Shown here: piece after piece, positions 27,028 to 39,140 of the stretch
Position numbering within the stretch: position 1 is the stretch's first letter
Layout: the number at the start of each line of letters is the position of its first letter
DNA from: Spirochaetae bacterium HGW-Spirochaetae-1
GTDB taxonomy: Bacteria; Spirochaetota; UBA4802; UBA5550
Reading direction: 5' to 3'
Assembly (NCBI GenBank): GCA_002839375.1
Contig: PGXY01000014.1
Coordinates: forward strand, 1-47,049
DNA: 47,049 nucleotides
The notes under the pieces: model-generated
What the model saw: only the letters and a program-made list of their open reading frames with translations
Databases searched by the model: none
Told to the model about the DNA's origin: nothing
Translations under genes and position numbers: made by a program

Positions 27028-28128
27028 GTGAACAATATCGAGAATAATTATAGCTCAATTGCCGAACAGATTTCTCTTAAAATCGACTCGCTGCTTGAAA
27101 CTATCGGAGACTCCTCAAAACGCGAAGCAGTCAAAAATTTCTGGAAGAATGACATTGTTGAATACTTTCTTCTCTGGCACAAACTGGGAGAGGAACTTAC
27201 TGCAGGAACTATTTCTCAGGACGAAGCCAGTGAAAAGATAATAAAAGCAACAGACGAAACCCTTTATAAAGGGGATATACTGGAAGAGAGCCTCCATGAT
27301 GATGAACTGGTAAAACAGCTGAAAAATATATTCAGGATTACCGGTGCACCCTATGGCCTGAAATCCAATGCCGTACGTCACGCCCTGGTGAAGCCGGGCG
27401 GATATCCCGGTGATTATGAACTCCTGGAATTCATATATAACAATGTCCCCACTTCGGATCACCTGGGATACTGCGCAGACAGGACATTCCTCGCCGACGG
27501 ATATGCCCGGGCAGTTAATGCCAGAAAAGATCTCATGAAGGATATACTCAAAAAGTATCTGAAATCCAGGGAAAACAGCGATACACCTGTTGAAATTCTT
27601 AACATTGCCTGCGGCGCTTCAAGGGACCTGCGGGAAATGTTTAAAGAGGAATCCTTTAATTTCAAATCGGAAATAAAATTTACCCTGATTGATAAATCTA
27701 CCGACGCCCTGAACTTTTCCCGGGAAAATCTGACCGGCATCCATAAAAATGTCAATTTCGATTTTCTGAACCACAGCGTCTACGATTACCTGAAAGAGCC
27801 CGATACCTACTTTAAAATGCTTAAAAACAAGGATATAGTCTATTCCATCGGCCTTGCCGATTATATTCCCGAAGAACCGCTGAAGGCCCAGACAAAGTTC
27901 TTCTTTGATCTCCTCAAACCCGGCGGATTGCTCATTATTGCCCACAAGGATTCCAAAAACTATCACCCCATTACTCCTGACTGGTGGGCCGACTGGACAT
28001 TCCACATGAGAAATGAGGATGAAGTGGTGAATATATTTAAATCAAGCGGTATAAATAATTATTCATTGACAATTGAACGGGAAAAGAAGACAAATATTAT
28101 ATTCTTCGTCATAATAGAGAAGAAATAA
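27028..28128 (+). CDS. SAM-dependent methyltransferase, PhcB-like family
   Basis: From GTG 27028 (GGAG six bases before) the protein is 366 aa. ATG 27016 in frame has no site but remains possible. The N-terminal half is helical, then GGYPGDYELL (124-133), a motif I recall from the PhcB-like group that makes 3-hydroxy fatty acid methyl ester signals. The Rossmann SAM-binding motif is ILNIACGASRDL (190-201), with the acidic motif II in LIDKS (220-224). No membrane segment, so cytoplasmic. The stop codon TAA is supplied by repeat copy C. The next gene, 83 bases on, is a seven-helix histidine kinase, as expected if the pair is a signal maker and sensor. Methyltransferase fold is confident; substrate is inferred. 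Confidence 0.85.
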   Translation: MNNIENNYSSIAEQISLKIDSLLETIGDSSKREAVKNFWKNDIVEYFLLWHKLGEELTAGTISQDEASEKIIKATDETLYKGDILEESLHDDELVKQLKNIFRITGAPYGLKSNAVRHALVKPGGYPGDYELLEFIYNNVPTSDHLGYCADRTFLADGYARAVNARKDLMKDILKKYLKSRENSDTPVEILNIACGASRDLREMFKEESFNFKSEIKFTLIDKSTDALNFSRENLTGIHKNVNFDFLNHSVYDYLKEPDTYFKMLKNKDIVYSIGLADYIPEEPLKAQTKFFFDLLKPGGLLIIAHKDSKNYHPITPDWWADWTFHMRNEDEVVNIFKSSGINNYSLTIEREKKTNIIFFVIIEKK

Positions 28129-28187
28129 GGGAATCTCAATAAATCATTTTATTGTTAATGAAAAACCTGATTTTTGAGGTGCCCATA
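28126..28187 (+). repeat. TA-flanked structured repeat, copy C (shortest)
   Basis: Begins TAAGGGAA and ends GTGCCCATA as in copy B, and keeps TGAAAAACCTGATTTTT from the second hairpin. It lacks the middle about 54 bases. Its first three bases form the stop codon of the methyltransferase gene, so it was inserted at or just inside the end of that gene, between it and the kinase. Confidence 0.8.
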
Positions 28188-28211
28188 CTTTAATACGGCA
28201 AAGGTGCATAC

Positions 28212-30356
28212 ATGTCCTTTCTGGGAATAACCGGGCTGGTTAATTTTGTAACCAGCACAATCCTGGGGATTTTTATCCTGTTCAAAAATCCCCAAAAAAA
28301 TCTCAGAAACACATACTTCCTATTAAATGCCAGTGTTGCCATTTTCAGCCTGGGATACTTCTTCTGGCAGATGTCGACGGATCTCATTTCCGCCACGATA
28401 TGGTTTAAAGTCCTTACCGTCGGCATTATCCTTATCAACGTATTCTTCATACATTTTGTCTTTGTTTATGTAGGTATCGCCAAGCGGAAAAAATACGAGC
28501 TTGGTATTTATTATCTCATAAGCCTGGTATTCATTTTCTTAAACATCAATTCACAGCTCTATACCTCAATGGAACCCCGTCATGGTATGGGATTCTGGCC
28601 GAATCCAACGGTTTTTTTTGACGTATACCTGATCTTCTGGTTTTTCCTCTGTTTTTACGGCTTTGGCTGGTTTCTCAAGAGCTATTATGATAGTTTCGGA
28701 TTTCAGAGGGAACAGAGGAAATATCTCACCCTTGGAGCTGCCGTGGGCTTCATCGGCGGTGCGTCAAACTGGCCCATGTGGTATGACGTTTACTTCCCCC
28801 CCTATGTCAATTTTTTCATCAGTATTTATGTTCTCCTTATTGCCTATGCCATAATCAAATACCGGCTCATGGACATAAAAATATTGCTCACCCGCGCCGG
28901 GATATTCCTTATTCTGTACACTGTAATACTGGGCATACCATTCTTTATGGGGTATCAAACCGACTTTGGTTTCGAATCATTCCTCCTTATTTTCGTATTC
29001 GCCACACTTGGCCCGGTGATCTATCAGTATCTTCAGAAGAAAGCAGAAGATGTCCTGCTGGGCAAACAACGAACCTATCAGAACATGTTTCTCCAGGCCG
29101 GAAAGGAGTTTCTCAGAGAAAAGGATCTGAACCGTATTCTGAAAATAATAGTCAATGGCGTGAAATACCAGATTCTTGTTGAATATGCCGCAATTTTTCT
29201 TCTCGATCAGGATAGCGGTGTTTATAAACTGAAATACATCAAGGGAGAGCATTCATTCCCTGAAGGTTTTTCCTTTGCCGCCGCTGACGATCTGATTATT
29301 CTCCTGCAAAAAGACAGAAGAATTATTTCTCTCGAAGAAATACCCAATTACATAAATAAATACACCATGACCCCGGTACAACTCATTGTTCCTTCCTTCA
29401 TGGATGACAAAATGCTGGGATTTCTCATCCTTGGTGAGAAAATGGACAAGACTTTCTATACCAATGATGATATTCAGACTTTCGATATTATTTCTCATCA
29501 GGCGGCACTGGCCATAGAAAACTGTCTTTATTACGAAGAAAAGGAACGCTTCCAGGAGAGAATATTTCAAAATGAGAAAAGTGCCTTTATCGGCGGCATG
29601 GCCGAGGGTGTGGCTCATCAGATAAATAACCGTCTTAACCACTTCTCCCTGGCAGCAGCTGAGATTGAAATGCTTATAAAAAAGTATCAAAATGATTTTC
29701 CCGCACCGGTTAGAGAAAATCCTCCCATAAAAGAAACCTTTGAGTCGCTGCAGACCATCAGCGAACAGCTCATCGATAACGTAAAAAGAACAAATGGCGT
29801 CATCAAGGGCGTGCTGAACTACGCGAATCTGACGCGGCGCGATGATGATATCGCTGAAATATTTTTTAACGAGATAATAGATGCCGCCATAGACCTGGCT
29901 CAGATCAAGCATGAAATCGAGGAATTCCCCATACAGGTCGATGTGGTTGGATCGTCCAACATTCTCTACGGAAAAATGACCCAGCTCCTGGAAAGTATCT
30001 TCAATATTCTGGACAATGCATACGAGGCCATTGAGGAAAAACGCATGTTCAAACTGAACGAGGAGGAAAGACGGAATTTCTCGCCGCGCATATCCATAAA
30101 ACTCGTTCAGAAGGACAATGTAAGCAGGATAGAGATTTCAGATAATGGTATTGGGATCAGGGAAGAAGACTATAAAAAAATATTTGCCCCTTACTATACG
30201 ACAAAATCTTCTTTTAAGACAACGTCGAGTTCCGGCATCGGTCTGTACGAAGTGAGCCGATTCATCCAGGAAAACCACAAGGGGAAAATCTGGTTCGAAT
30301 CGAAATACCTGGAAGGCACAACGTTCTTCCTGGAAATTCCCCGCATAATTTTCTGA
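28212..30356 (+). CDS. Sensor histidine kinase with 7TM N-terminus and GAF domain
   Basis: A 714 aa kinase. Residues 1-270 form a multi-helix membrane block of the histidine-kinase 7TM type (AYAIIKYRLMDIKILLTRAG is characteristic). About 295-445 is a GAF-like domain. The H-box is AEGVAHQINN with the phosphoacceptor His469. The N-box is around N598 and N602, G1 DNGIGI (644-649), F-box APYYTTK (659-665) and G2 SSGIGL (673-678), so ATP binding is intact. No receiver domain is present and no response regulator gene is adjacent. The ATG has AAAGG seven bases before. Partner is the upstream methyltransferase by position; ligand unknown. Confidence 0.93.
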   Translation: MSFLGITGLVNFVTSTILGIFILFKNPQKNLRNTYFLLNASVAIFSLGYFFWQMSTDLISATIWFKVLTVGIILINVFFIHFVFVYVGIAKRKKYELGIYYLISLVFIFLNINSQLYTSMEPRHGMGFWPNPTVFFDVYLIFWFFLCFYGFGWFLKSYYDSFGFQREQRKYLTLGAAVGFIGGASNWPMWYDVYFPPYVNFFISIYVLLIAYAIIKYRLMDIKILLTRAGIFLILYTVILGIPFFMGYQTDFGFESFLLIFVFATLGPVIYQYLQKKAEDVLLGKQRTYQNMFLQAGKEFLREKDLNRILKIIVNGVKYQILVEYAAIFLLDQDSGVYKLKYIKGEHSFPEGFSFAAADDLIILLQKDRRIISLEEIPNYINKYTMTPVQLIVPSFMDDKMLGFLILGEKMDKTFYTNDDIQTFDIISHQAALAIENCLYYEEKERFQERIFQNEKSAFIGGMAEGVAHQINNRLNHFSLAAAEIEMLIKKYQNDFPAPVRENPPIKETFESLQTISEQLIDNVKRTNGVIKGVLNYANLTRRDDDIAEIFFNEIIDAAIDLAQIKHEIEEFPIQVDVVGSSNILYGKMTQLLESIFNILDNAYEAIEEKRMFKLNEEERRNFSPRISIKLVQKDNVSRIEISDNGIGIREEDYKKIFAPYYTTKSSFKTTSSSGIGLYEVSRFIQENHKGKIWFESKYLEGTTFFLEIPRIIF

Positions 30357-30359
30357 CGG

Positions 30360-31721
30360 CTATTTCCTGAACATTCCCGCGAAATGATCGTATATCTTAG
30401 CTGTCTGTACTGCGCTTTTACCTTCAGCTATGATCCTGAAAATGGGCTCCGTATTTGATGCCCTGAGATGAACCCATCCGCCTTTAAAGACTTCATGTTT
30501 TACGAAATCGATTCGGAGTCCGTCCAGTGTTGATATTTTTTCTCCCTTGAACTCACCCTGGAGCCTGGTCATGATTGTCGCGCTACCGGCGTTGCCGCGT
30601 ATGCTGACCTTGCCCTTCTTCATCACATAGGATGGCAGAGAGGCAACAAGTTCCGATAATGTTTTGTTTCTCTCGGCCATCATGTCGAGGATATACCCGA
30701 TTCCCACAAGGCTGTCTCTGCCCAAGTGAACTTCCGGTGAGATCACACCGCCATTACCCTCACCGCCGATTCTCGCGCCGTTTTTTCTCATTTCATCTAC
30801 AACGTTTATTTCCCCGACCCTGGTTCGTTTTACTTTTACTCCATATTTGGCTGCGATGTCTTCAACGGCTTTTGTCGTGGACAGATTTATCACGACCCGC
30901 CCCTTTTCCCTTGAAAGAAGATGTTCCGTAACCAGGGCGATGGTGTTTTCTTCCCCGATAGGATTTCCGTTTTCATCAACGATTGCCAGCCTGTCGGCAT
31001 CGGGATCCTGGGCGAATCCCAGGTCGGTACGATTTTTTTTGACGGCCAGAGACAGGTCCGTAAGATTTTCCGGAATAGGCTCAGCGCCGCGGGGGAACCG
31101 GCCGTTTATCTCGCAGTAAAGCGGCACTGTTCTGCAACCCAGTTTTGCCAGGAGCGTCTGGGTGATTATAGAACCGGCTCCATTAACCGAATCAAGAACA
31201 ATGGAAAACTTTTTCTTCCTGATGCGGGCAGCATTGACTATATTCAACACTTTCCCAATATGAAGATCTGAAGCGCTGTTGTCTCTCGTTATAGTTCCGA
31301 TTTTATCCCATTTCACATAGCTATGGTCATCTTCCATATATTTGAAGAATTTCTGTATTTCAGCAGAATTAAGAAATGTTCCGCTTTTATTGATGAGTTT
31401 AAAGGCATTCCATTCAATGGGATTATGTGACGCTGAAATTACAATCCCTCCCGCTGCCTTTTTTTCTTCCACCATGAGCTGTACTGTGGGCGTGGGAACG
31501 ATCCCGATATCAATGACATTGCACCCACACAGTGACAGAACCGAAGAAACCAGGTCTGAAATAACCTGGCCCGTGGGCCTGCTATCCCTTCCGATTATGA
31601 TATTGCCCCGACCTGCATACCGGGCAAAAGCGGAACTTATAGAGACTATCAGTTCAGGAGTGAGTGAGTCCCCAACGACACCCCGGATACCGGAAACACT
31701 TTTCATTAATGTAGACGACAT
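30360..31721 (-). CDS. glmM: Phosphohexomutase, probable phosphoglucosamine mutase (GlmM-like)
   Basis: A 453 aa alpha-D-phosphohexomutase. GlmM converts glucosamine 6-phosphate to glucosamine 1-phosphate for peptidoglycan and lipopolysaccharide precursors. Seen: ISASHNP (active-site Ser98), DPDADR (about 237-242), GGEGNGG (sugar loop) and the C-terminal phosphate loop ending in NTEPIFR. The sugar loop GGEGNGG is of the GlmM or archaeal-type phosphosugar mutase group, not the glucose type. Start ATG 31721: the site AAAGGAGA overlaps the last codons of secA, two bases upstream, so the two genes are coupled. It converges on the histidine kinase with only three bases between. Phosphomannomutase remains an alternative. 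Confidence 0.85.
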   Translation of the reverse strand: MSSTLMKSVSGIRGVVGDSLTPELIVSISSAFARYAGRGNIIIGRDSRPTGQVISDLVSSVLSLCGCNVIDIGIVPTPTVQLMVEEKKAAGGIVISASHNPIEWNAFKLINKSGTFLNSAEIQKFFKYMEDDHSYVKWDKIGTITRDNSASDLHIGKVLNIVNAARIRKKKFSIVLDSVNGAGSIITQTLLAKLGCRTVPLYCEINGRFPRGAEPIPENLTDLSLAVKKNRTDLGFAQDPDADRLAIVDENGNPIGEENTIALVTEHLLSREKGRVVINLSTTKAVEDIAAKYGVKVKRTRVGEINVVDEMRKNGARIGGEGNGGVISPEVHLGRDSLVGIGYILDMMAERNKTLSELVASLPSYVMKKGKVSIRGNAGSATIMTRLQGEFKGEKISTLDGLRIDFVKHEVFKGGWVHLRASNTEPIFRIIAEGKSAVQTAKIYDHFAGMFRK

Positions 31722-31723
31722 GG

Positions 31724-34465
<2,742 letters not shown>

Positions 34466-34607
34466 ACCGTTTCCCTGATATATTATTTGATGTCGATTGT
34501 TATGATACCCGAAATATACACAACTGATTATTTATCAACCATTATTTAAAGATGATGTTCAATTTTAAGCGACATAAAGGATATAAATATTATCGTATGC
34601 AAATACG

Positions 34608-35768
34608 CTAATGACAGGCGGGATTGCATGTCTCCTGTTTCTGTTGACATGGCCCACGCACTTCATCATGAATCGCTCCCAGACGTTCCCGCAGTTCTTC
34701 CATCCCCGTTTCCTCTTTTACGGAACCGATCACCGCGCCGTGATACCTGTTTTTTATCATATTGATCCTGGTATCATCGGGCAGCAGATCCGATTTATTG
34801 AAATAGAAAATCAAAGGCTTGTTCATGCAATCAAGCGTGGCTAGCTCCTTCTCTACTGTCTGAACGTTCACTTCGACATCGCCGGCATTTATATCCACGA
34901 CATGTATAATATAATCGGCGTTTACGATATCCTCCAGGGTTGACCTGAAGGATTCGATGAGATTCGCCGGAAGATTCCGGATGAAACCCACCGTATCGGT
35001 CAGCAGTGTCCTGCGTTCGCGATCGATATAGACTGTTCTTGTATATGAATCCAGCGTGGCAAAAAGACGGTCTTCGACAAATAGATCGTCACGCGCCAGA
35101 TAATTGATCAGCGTGGATTTTCCCGCATTGGTGTATCCCACAACGGCGCCGATCAGTTGGCCGCTTCGTCCGGACCGTGTCCGTGCCCGGTGTTTCTGGT
35201 GTTTTACGAGTTTTGCATCCAGGGTATGTATGCGTCTCTGAATATGACGGCGGTCCGTTTCCAGCATTTTCTCACCGGGACCGCGTGTCCCGATGCCCCC
35301 TCCCAGCCGCGATAGGACACCTCCAAGGCCTTTAAGCCTGGGAAGAATATATTTGAGCTGAGCCAGTTCCACCTGAATTTTGGCCTCGGCGCTCCTCGCT
35401 CTCCGGGCAAAAATGTCCAGGATCACCTCGGTTCTTCCTATGACCCGGCACTTAAGCACATCTTCAAGATTCCTGATCTGGGCCGGACGGATATTGTTTA
35501 TATCGAAGACAACGAGCCTTATCTCATTTTCTTCGATGATATCCTGCAGCCGGGGGATATACCCTTTGCCTATTATATATGCGGCATCAATTTTATCCCT
35601 GTTTACTGTCATGGCGTCAACAGTAATCCCGCCCGCTGTCTTTATCAGCAGTTTCAGTTCTTCAAGCGAGTATTGTACCTGGTCAATGTTTTCTCCCTGC
35701 ATCCGCAGGGCTATGAGGAGAGCTCGTTCATCCCGGGAGGATGGGATTCTATTTACCGATGCATCCAT
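34608..35768 (-). CDS. hflX: Ribosome-associated GTPase HflX
   Basis: HflX splits stalled or stressed ribosomes in a GTP-dependent way. The length of 386 aa is within the family range. Seen: the HflX N-terminal domain with the conserved GGIGTRGPGE (157-166), G1 GYTNAGKS (211-218), G3 DTVG (258-261), G4 NKSD (324-327), and a short His-, Cys- and Pro-rich C-terminal end. The start overlaps the DUF192 gene by 20 bases and no strong ribosome binding site is seen, so coupling is likely. Stop is 20 bases before the end of an AT-rich space; secA follows 142 bases downstream. Confidence 0.95.
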   Translation of the reverse strand: MDASVNRIPSSRDERALLIALRMQGENIDQVQYSLEELKLLIKTAGGITVDAMTVNRDKIDAAYIIGKGYIPRLQDIIEENEIRLVVFDINNIRPAQIRNLEDVLKCRVIGRTEVILDIFARRARSAEAKIQVELAQLKYILPRLKGLGGVLSRLGGGIGTRGPGEKMLETDRRHIQRRIHTLDAKLVKHQKHRARTRSGRSGQLIGAVVGYTNAGKSTLINYLARDDLFVEDRLFATLDSYTRTVYIDRERRTLLTDTVGFIRNLPANLIESFRSTLEDIVNADYIIHVVDINAGDVEVNVQTVEKELATLDCMNKPLIFYFNKSDLLPDDTRINMIKNRYHGAVIGSVKEETGMEELRERLGAIHDEVRGPCQQKQETCNPACH

Positions 35769-36207
35769 TCAGATTTATACTGCATCCTGTTTTAATATTA
35801 TTTCGCTCAAACCACCCGCTTTTCATTTCAAGGGCATATTGGGCCGGTTTTTTAGATGGATACGTTACGGATATATCCAGCGGTTCCATTTCATAAATTT
35901 CGTTAATAATGCCGTTTTTCCCGATATAGGCTATACTCAGTGGAATGTACGTGTTTTTCATCCAGAAATTCTGTTTTCTCTCGAAAGGAAACACAAAAAT
36001 CATCCCTTCATTTTCATCGAGAATTCGACGAAACATGAGTCCACGCTGACGGCTGTCATCATTGTCCGCAATTTCCACATGGGCTATAATCTTTTTACTT
36101 TCCGCATTTTTAATTGTGATGACACAGCTTTTATACTGAGAATATGAATCGGCAGCGACAATAATAGTTACAAAAAGGACTATAAATATTTTTTTAAAAG
36201 CGGTCAT
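35749..36207 (-). CDS. DUF192-family exported protein
   Basis: From ATG 36207 the protein is 152 aa. GTG 36228 in frame is an alternative that overlaps the previous gene more, without an advantage. An N-terminal hydrophobic signal-like segment (about 3-22) precedes the DUF192 pattern RGLMFR, GMIFVFP, FWMKNTYIPLSIAYI, PAQYALEMKSGWFERN. DUF192 proteins are small exported beta-rich proteins of unknown biochemical role, found in many phyla. It overlaps the outer-membrane protein gene by 14 bases and hflX by 20 bases. Confidence 0.88.
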   Translation of the reverse strand: MTAFKKIFIVLFVTIIVAADSYSQYKSCVITIKNAESKKIIAHVEIADNDDSRQRGLMFRRILDENEGMIFVFPFERKQNFWMKNTYIPLSIAYIGKNGIINEIYEMEPLDISVTYPSKKPAQYALEMKSGWFERNNIKTGCSINLNGCIGK

Positions 36208-36931
36208 AATATTCAATCCTGAGAACACGGTTTACCCCGTCATTGAACTGATAGAGAATATCAAACTCAATGCCCAGTTGATCCATATACGTATACCTGA
36301 TGCCAAAATTCATGAGCCACTCTCCAGGATCACGAAAGCTCCAGTATACACGCTCAAATTCAGTTTTCACCCTGAATAATTCGTTGAGGGGGAAATCCAG
36401 AGCCAGGTAATATGATGTATCGTCGGGAACAAAATCGGGCTGCGTCGGGAGTCTCACGCCATAGCTCACATATTGTTCATCATCAAAAAGATAAATGGGC
36501 TTGGTGATGGCAAGATAAGGGCCGTACATCATCCTGTTTAAAGAATTATGAGGATTGTCACGCTTTCCCTGCTGACCTATAAAAAATGAATCATACCCGA
36601 TGGCTATTGATATGGGCCACGATTCCCAGCCGTCGGTGAATTTTATCCGCGCGATAACACCGGGGATATTGGGCTGAGGCTTATCCTTTCCCAGAGCATT
36701 CTGCAGGTCAAGGGAAACACCCAGGTACAGGTTTTCATGGAGTCCGATGAGCCCCTTAATTTCCATGCCGCCATTGTCGTAACCGAGCAGCGAAAAGAGG
36801 TAGGTCCCCTTACCTATTGTAAAAGCTGTGGGCGTATCCACATTGGAGATGTTCCTGGTCTGTCCAAGTGCAGACGAGATTAACACGAGGTTTATTATAA
36901 TAGTTGATACCGACAGTATTATTTTCTTCAT
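36194..36931 (-). CDS. Predicted outer-membrane beta-barrel protein
   Basis: From ATG 36931 the protein is 245 aa; a frame to 37075 adds 48 residues with no site and no signal peptide at its start, so is rejected. The signal peptide (about 1-22) ends SSALGQ. The rest alternates aromatic and polar residues in short strands (GKGTYLFSLLGYD, ENLYLGVSLDLQN, YYLALDFPLNEL) and ends RIEYYDRF with a terminal Phe, as in barrels assembled by BamA. No family recognised with confidence. It leads the overlapping run with DUF192 and hflX. Confidence 0.75.
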   Translation of the reverse strand: MKKIILSVSTIIINLVLISSALGQTRNISNVDTPTAFTIGKGTYLFSLLGYDNGGMEIKGLIGLHENLYLGVSLDLQNALGKDKPQPNIPGVIARIKFTDGWESWPISIAIGYDSFFIGQQGKRDNPHNSLNRMMYGPYLAITKPIYLFDDEQYVSYGVRLPTQPDFVPDDTSYYLALDFPLNELFRVKTEFERVYWSFRDPGEWLMNFGIRYTYMDQLGIEFDILYQFNDGVNRVLRIEYYDRF

Positions 36932-37108
36932 AAACAATTCTTTCACTCTTCCGATGATATTTATTACTCTCTTAGATCCTGTTATTATTATCGGTAATGC
37001 CACCTGTTTTTTGATACAATCCTGGCGGGTTAAGGCGAAAAACCCCGCATTATGTCTCATTATAGAGCATTGCAATCAACATATGAATATTAGCTCTATA
37101 ATGAATGA

Positions 37109-37810
37109 TCAGATACTGTTCTGAATTTCAACAAGCTTCAGTATACCGTTCCCTGCCAGAGCCACCATTTCATTCATCTGCCCAATGGAAAAAGTCTTCT
37201 TTTCTCCCGTTCCCTGTATCTCTATAATATCAAAGCTGCCATTCATAACGATATTCATATCCACATCGGCCCTGGAATCTTCGTAAAAATCCAGGTCGAG
37301 CAGCATTTCCCCTTCAACCATCCCCACCGATATGGCTGCAACATTTTCAATTATGGGACTTTGTTCAATCATGCCTTCTTTAATCATCCGCGAAACGGCC
37401 TGTTCCAATGCTATATATCCGCCCGTTATAGCGGCAGTCCTGGTCCCCCCATCGGCTTTCAGAACATCGCAGTCAATGGCTATGGAATAATTCTGCATCA
37501 TCGCCAGATCAACGGCACAGCGCAGAGATCTGCCGATGAGTCTTTGTATCTCAACGGACCGGCCATCGCGCTTGAGCAATTCCCGTTTTGTTCGGGGACT
37601 GGTCGAATAAGGAAGAAGCGAATATTCGGCTGTGAGCCAGCCGTTTCCTTTATTTTTCGCATGATCAGGGACATCGGTACTGACGCTGGCAGCACAGATT
37701 ATCTTTGTTTCACCCATTTCAAAAAGTACTGACCCGAAGGAACTACCGGCGAAATCGGGAGTGACCCTGATGCTTCTCATCTCACTGCTGTTTCTGGATT
37801 TCCTCTTCAA
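37109..37810 (-). CDS. rph: Ribonuclease PH
   Basis: RNase PH is a phosphorolytic 3'-5' exonuclease that trims tRNA precursors. At 233 aa it has the usual length. Seen: FEMGETKIICAAS, GWLTAEYSLLPYSTSPR with the RNase PH loop, the conserved RDGRSVEIQRLIGRSLR, and D-L-KADGGTRTAAITG for the catalytic site. The start (37810) overlaps the end of the PorV-like gene by 29 bases, so expression is coupled. Stop at 37109; 177 bases then precede the outer-membrane protein start. Confidence 0.96.
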   Translation of the reverse strand: MKRKSRNSSEMRSIRVTPDFAGSSFGSVLFEMGETKIICAASVSTDVPDHAKNKGNGWLTAEYSLLPYSTSPRTKRELLKRDGRSVEIQRLIGRSLRCAVDLAMMQNYSIAIDCDVLKADGGTRTAAITGGYIALEQAVSRMIKEGMIEQSPIIENVAAISVGMVEGEMLLDLDFYEDSRADVDMNIVMNGSFDIIEIQGTGEKKTFSIGQMNEMVALAGNGILKLVEIQNSI

Positions 37811-38972
37811 GCTTTTGGTTCTCCTGCATTAAATTCTGTATTTCCCTGAGGTCTTCAATTTTACGGTCAATATTTTTATAATAGGGATCATAATCCCTGG
37901 TCAACTTGAATTCGTTTATGGCGGCTTCAAGATCGTTGGATACAAAGTATTTTATTCCCATTTTATAATGACTCTGAGCCTCAATCCGGTCCTCATATGT
38001 TACGATTTTTGGAATAAGCTTGAATGACATGGTAATGGAATAGGTAGGACCAAAAATCCCTGAATCGGCATAGGATGTATCGATATTAAAGGCTACATTC
38101 TGTATTACATAATTAAATCCGATTCCCATGGTCAACCGGTTTCCTTCATTGACCTGGTACCCCGCTCTCAGGGCAATGACATCGAGGTATGAAACCTCCG
38201 CTCCGATGTTAACCCTGAAACTTTCATCAAAACCATAGGAAAAATCATAGAGGTCTGATGCGCTGATAATATCCTCTGTGAAATCCATGTTAATCCCAAA
38301 CCAGTTAGTCAGTTTATACGCGAGACCCATGCGGAGCATGCGCGGCAAAGGATTATCTTTTGCCCCGGATCCCAGATTCAATATCGATAATCCCAGGTGC
38401 AGGTTTCGGATCGGTGCATCAAAGGGAGAATACATATACATACCCTTGGTTACCCCCAGATCAAATGCCACGGAATTGATAAAAAGTGTATCTATTTTCT
38501 GATATACATATTTCATCGATGCTCCCACGTACATAAACTCCAGGTCATAACCATATCCGACGGTGAATGCACCGTTCATAAAAACAACATCACCGGTTTT
38601 ATTGCCATTGATATCGATTTTATCGAAGGGAGGAACCCAGAAGATGGTATTGGAAACGCCGAGAAAACCCTTGTAAATAGGATAGCAGAAGTTAATATTT
38701 TCAAGCCGGGAATCCATGATCAATTCCTGGTGCATAACCGATAGCATGGGATGGGACATGGAACCAAGACCTGCCGGATTGTAATAGATAACACTGAGAT
38801 CATTGGTCTCGGCAGTAAAAGCCTCGCCCATGGACAATGCGCGGCTGCCGATACCCAGTTCCAGGAAATCGGCTCCCGATGTACCTGCCGTTCCAGCAGC
38901 CTGAAGTATCTCCCAGGCAAATAATTGCATGAGAAAACATAAAATTATAATATGTATTTTTGAGTATTTCAA
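37782..38972 (-). CDS. PorV/UPF0164-type outer-membrane protein with helical C-terminal extension
   Basis: A 396 aa exported protein. The start is TTG 38972 (with weak GGTAAAG), giving a signal peptide to about residue 25, ending LQAAGT. Residues about 30-330 match the UPF0164/PorV barrel family known from Treponema: GADFLELGIGSRALSMGEAF, NDLSVIYYNPAGLG, later repeated barrel strands. Residues after about 345 (EDRIEAQSHYKMGIKYF) form a TPR-like helical stretch and a charged coiled coil (KNIDRKIEDLREIQNLMQ). In related systems PorV acts at the outer membrane in secretion of surface proteins; here no secretion genes are adjacent. Next gene is rph, overlapping by 29 bases. Confidence 0.88.
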   Translation of the reverse strand: MKYSKIHIIILCFLMQLFAWEILQAAGTAGTSGADFLELGIGSRALSMGEAFTAETNDLSVIYYNPAGLGSMSHPMLSVMHQELIMDSRLENINFCYPIYKGFLGVSNTIFWVPPFDKIDINGNKTGDVVFMNGAFTVGYGYDLEFMYVGASMKYVYQKIDTLFINSVAFDLGVTKGMYMYSPFDAPIRNLHLGLSILNLGSGAKDNPLPRMLRMGLAYKLTNWFGINMDFTEDIISASDLYDFSYGFDESFRVNIGAEVSYLDVIALRAGYQVNEGNRLTMGIGFNYVIQNVAFNIDTSYADSGIFGPTYSITMSFKLIPKIVTYEDRIEAQSHYKMGIKYFVSNDLEAAINEFKLTRDYDPYYKNIDRKIEDLREIQNLMQENQKLEEEIQKQQ

Positions 38973-39084
38973 TTAAACTTTACCGGTTATGTGGAGCAAT
39001 ACTATATTTTATTCCCTATTTAGCAAGCAATTTCGATGATACTGCTGTATTTATAATATACCTTTCTTTCTGCAGATTAAGGCA

Positions 39085-39132
39085 ATAAGCAGTCATTAAA
39101 TAGCCCTGATGGGCTTTTAAATGACTGCTTAT
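39085..39132. terminator. Long hairpin downstream of the nadA-unknown operon
   Basis: ATAAGCAGTCAT (39085-39096) pairs perfectly with ATGACTGCTTAT (39121-39132). An inner AGCCC/GGGCT stem makes a near-continuous long hairpin. It lies just after the minus-strand gene ending at 39141 and before the PorV-like gene. There is no strong T-run in the minus direction, so it may be a terminator or a stability hairpin. Confidence 0.55.
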
Positions 39133-39140
39133 CCCAAATA

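Noticed and set aside
29253-29912. Minus-strand frame inside the histidine kinase
   Set aside because: Covers the kinase core in antisense; no recognisable domain.
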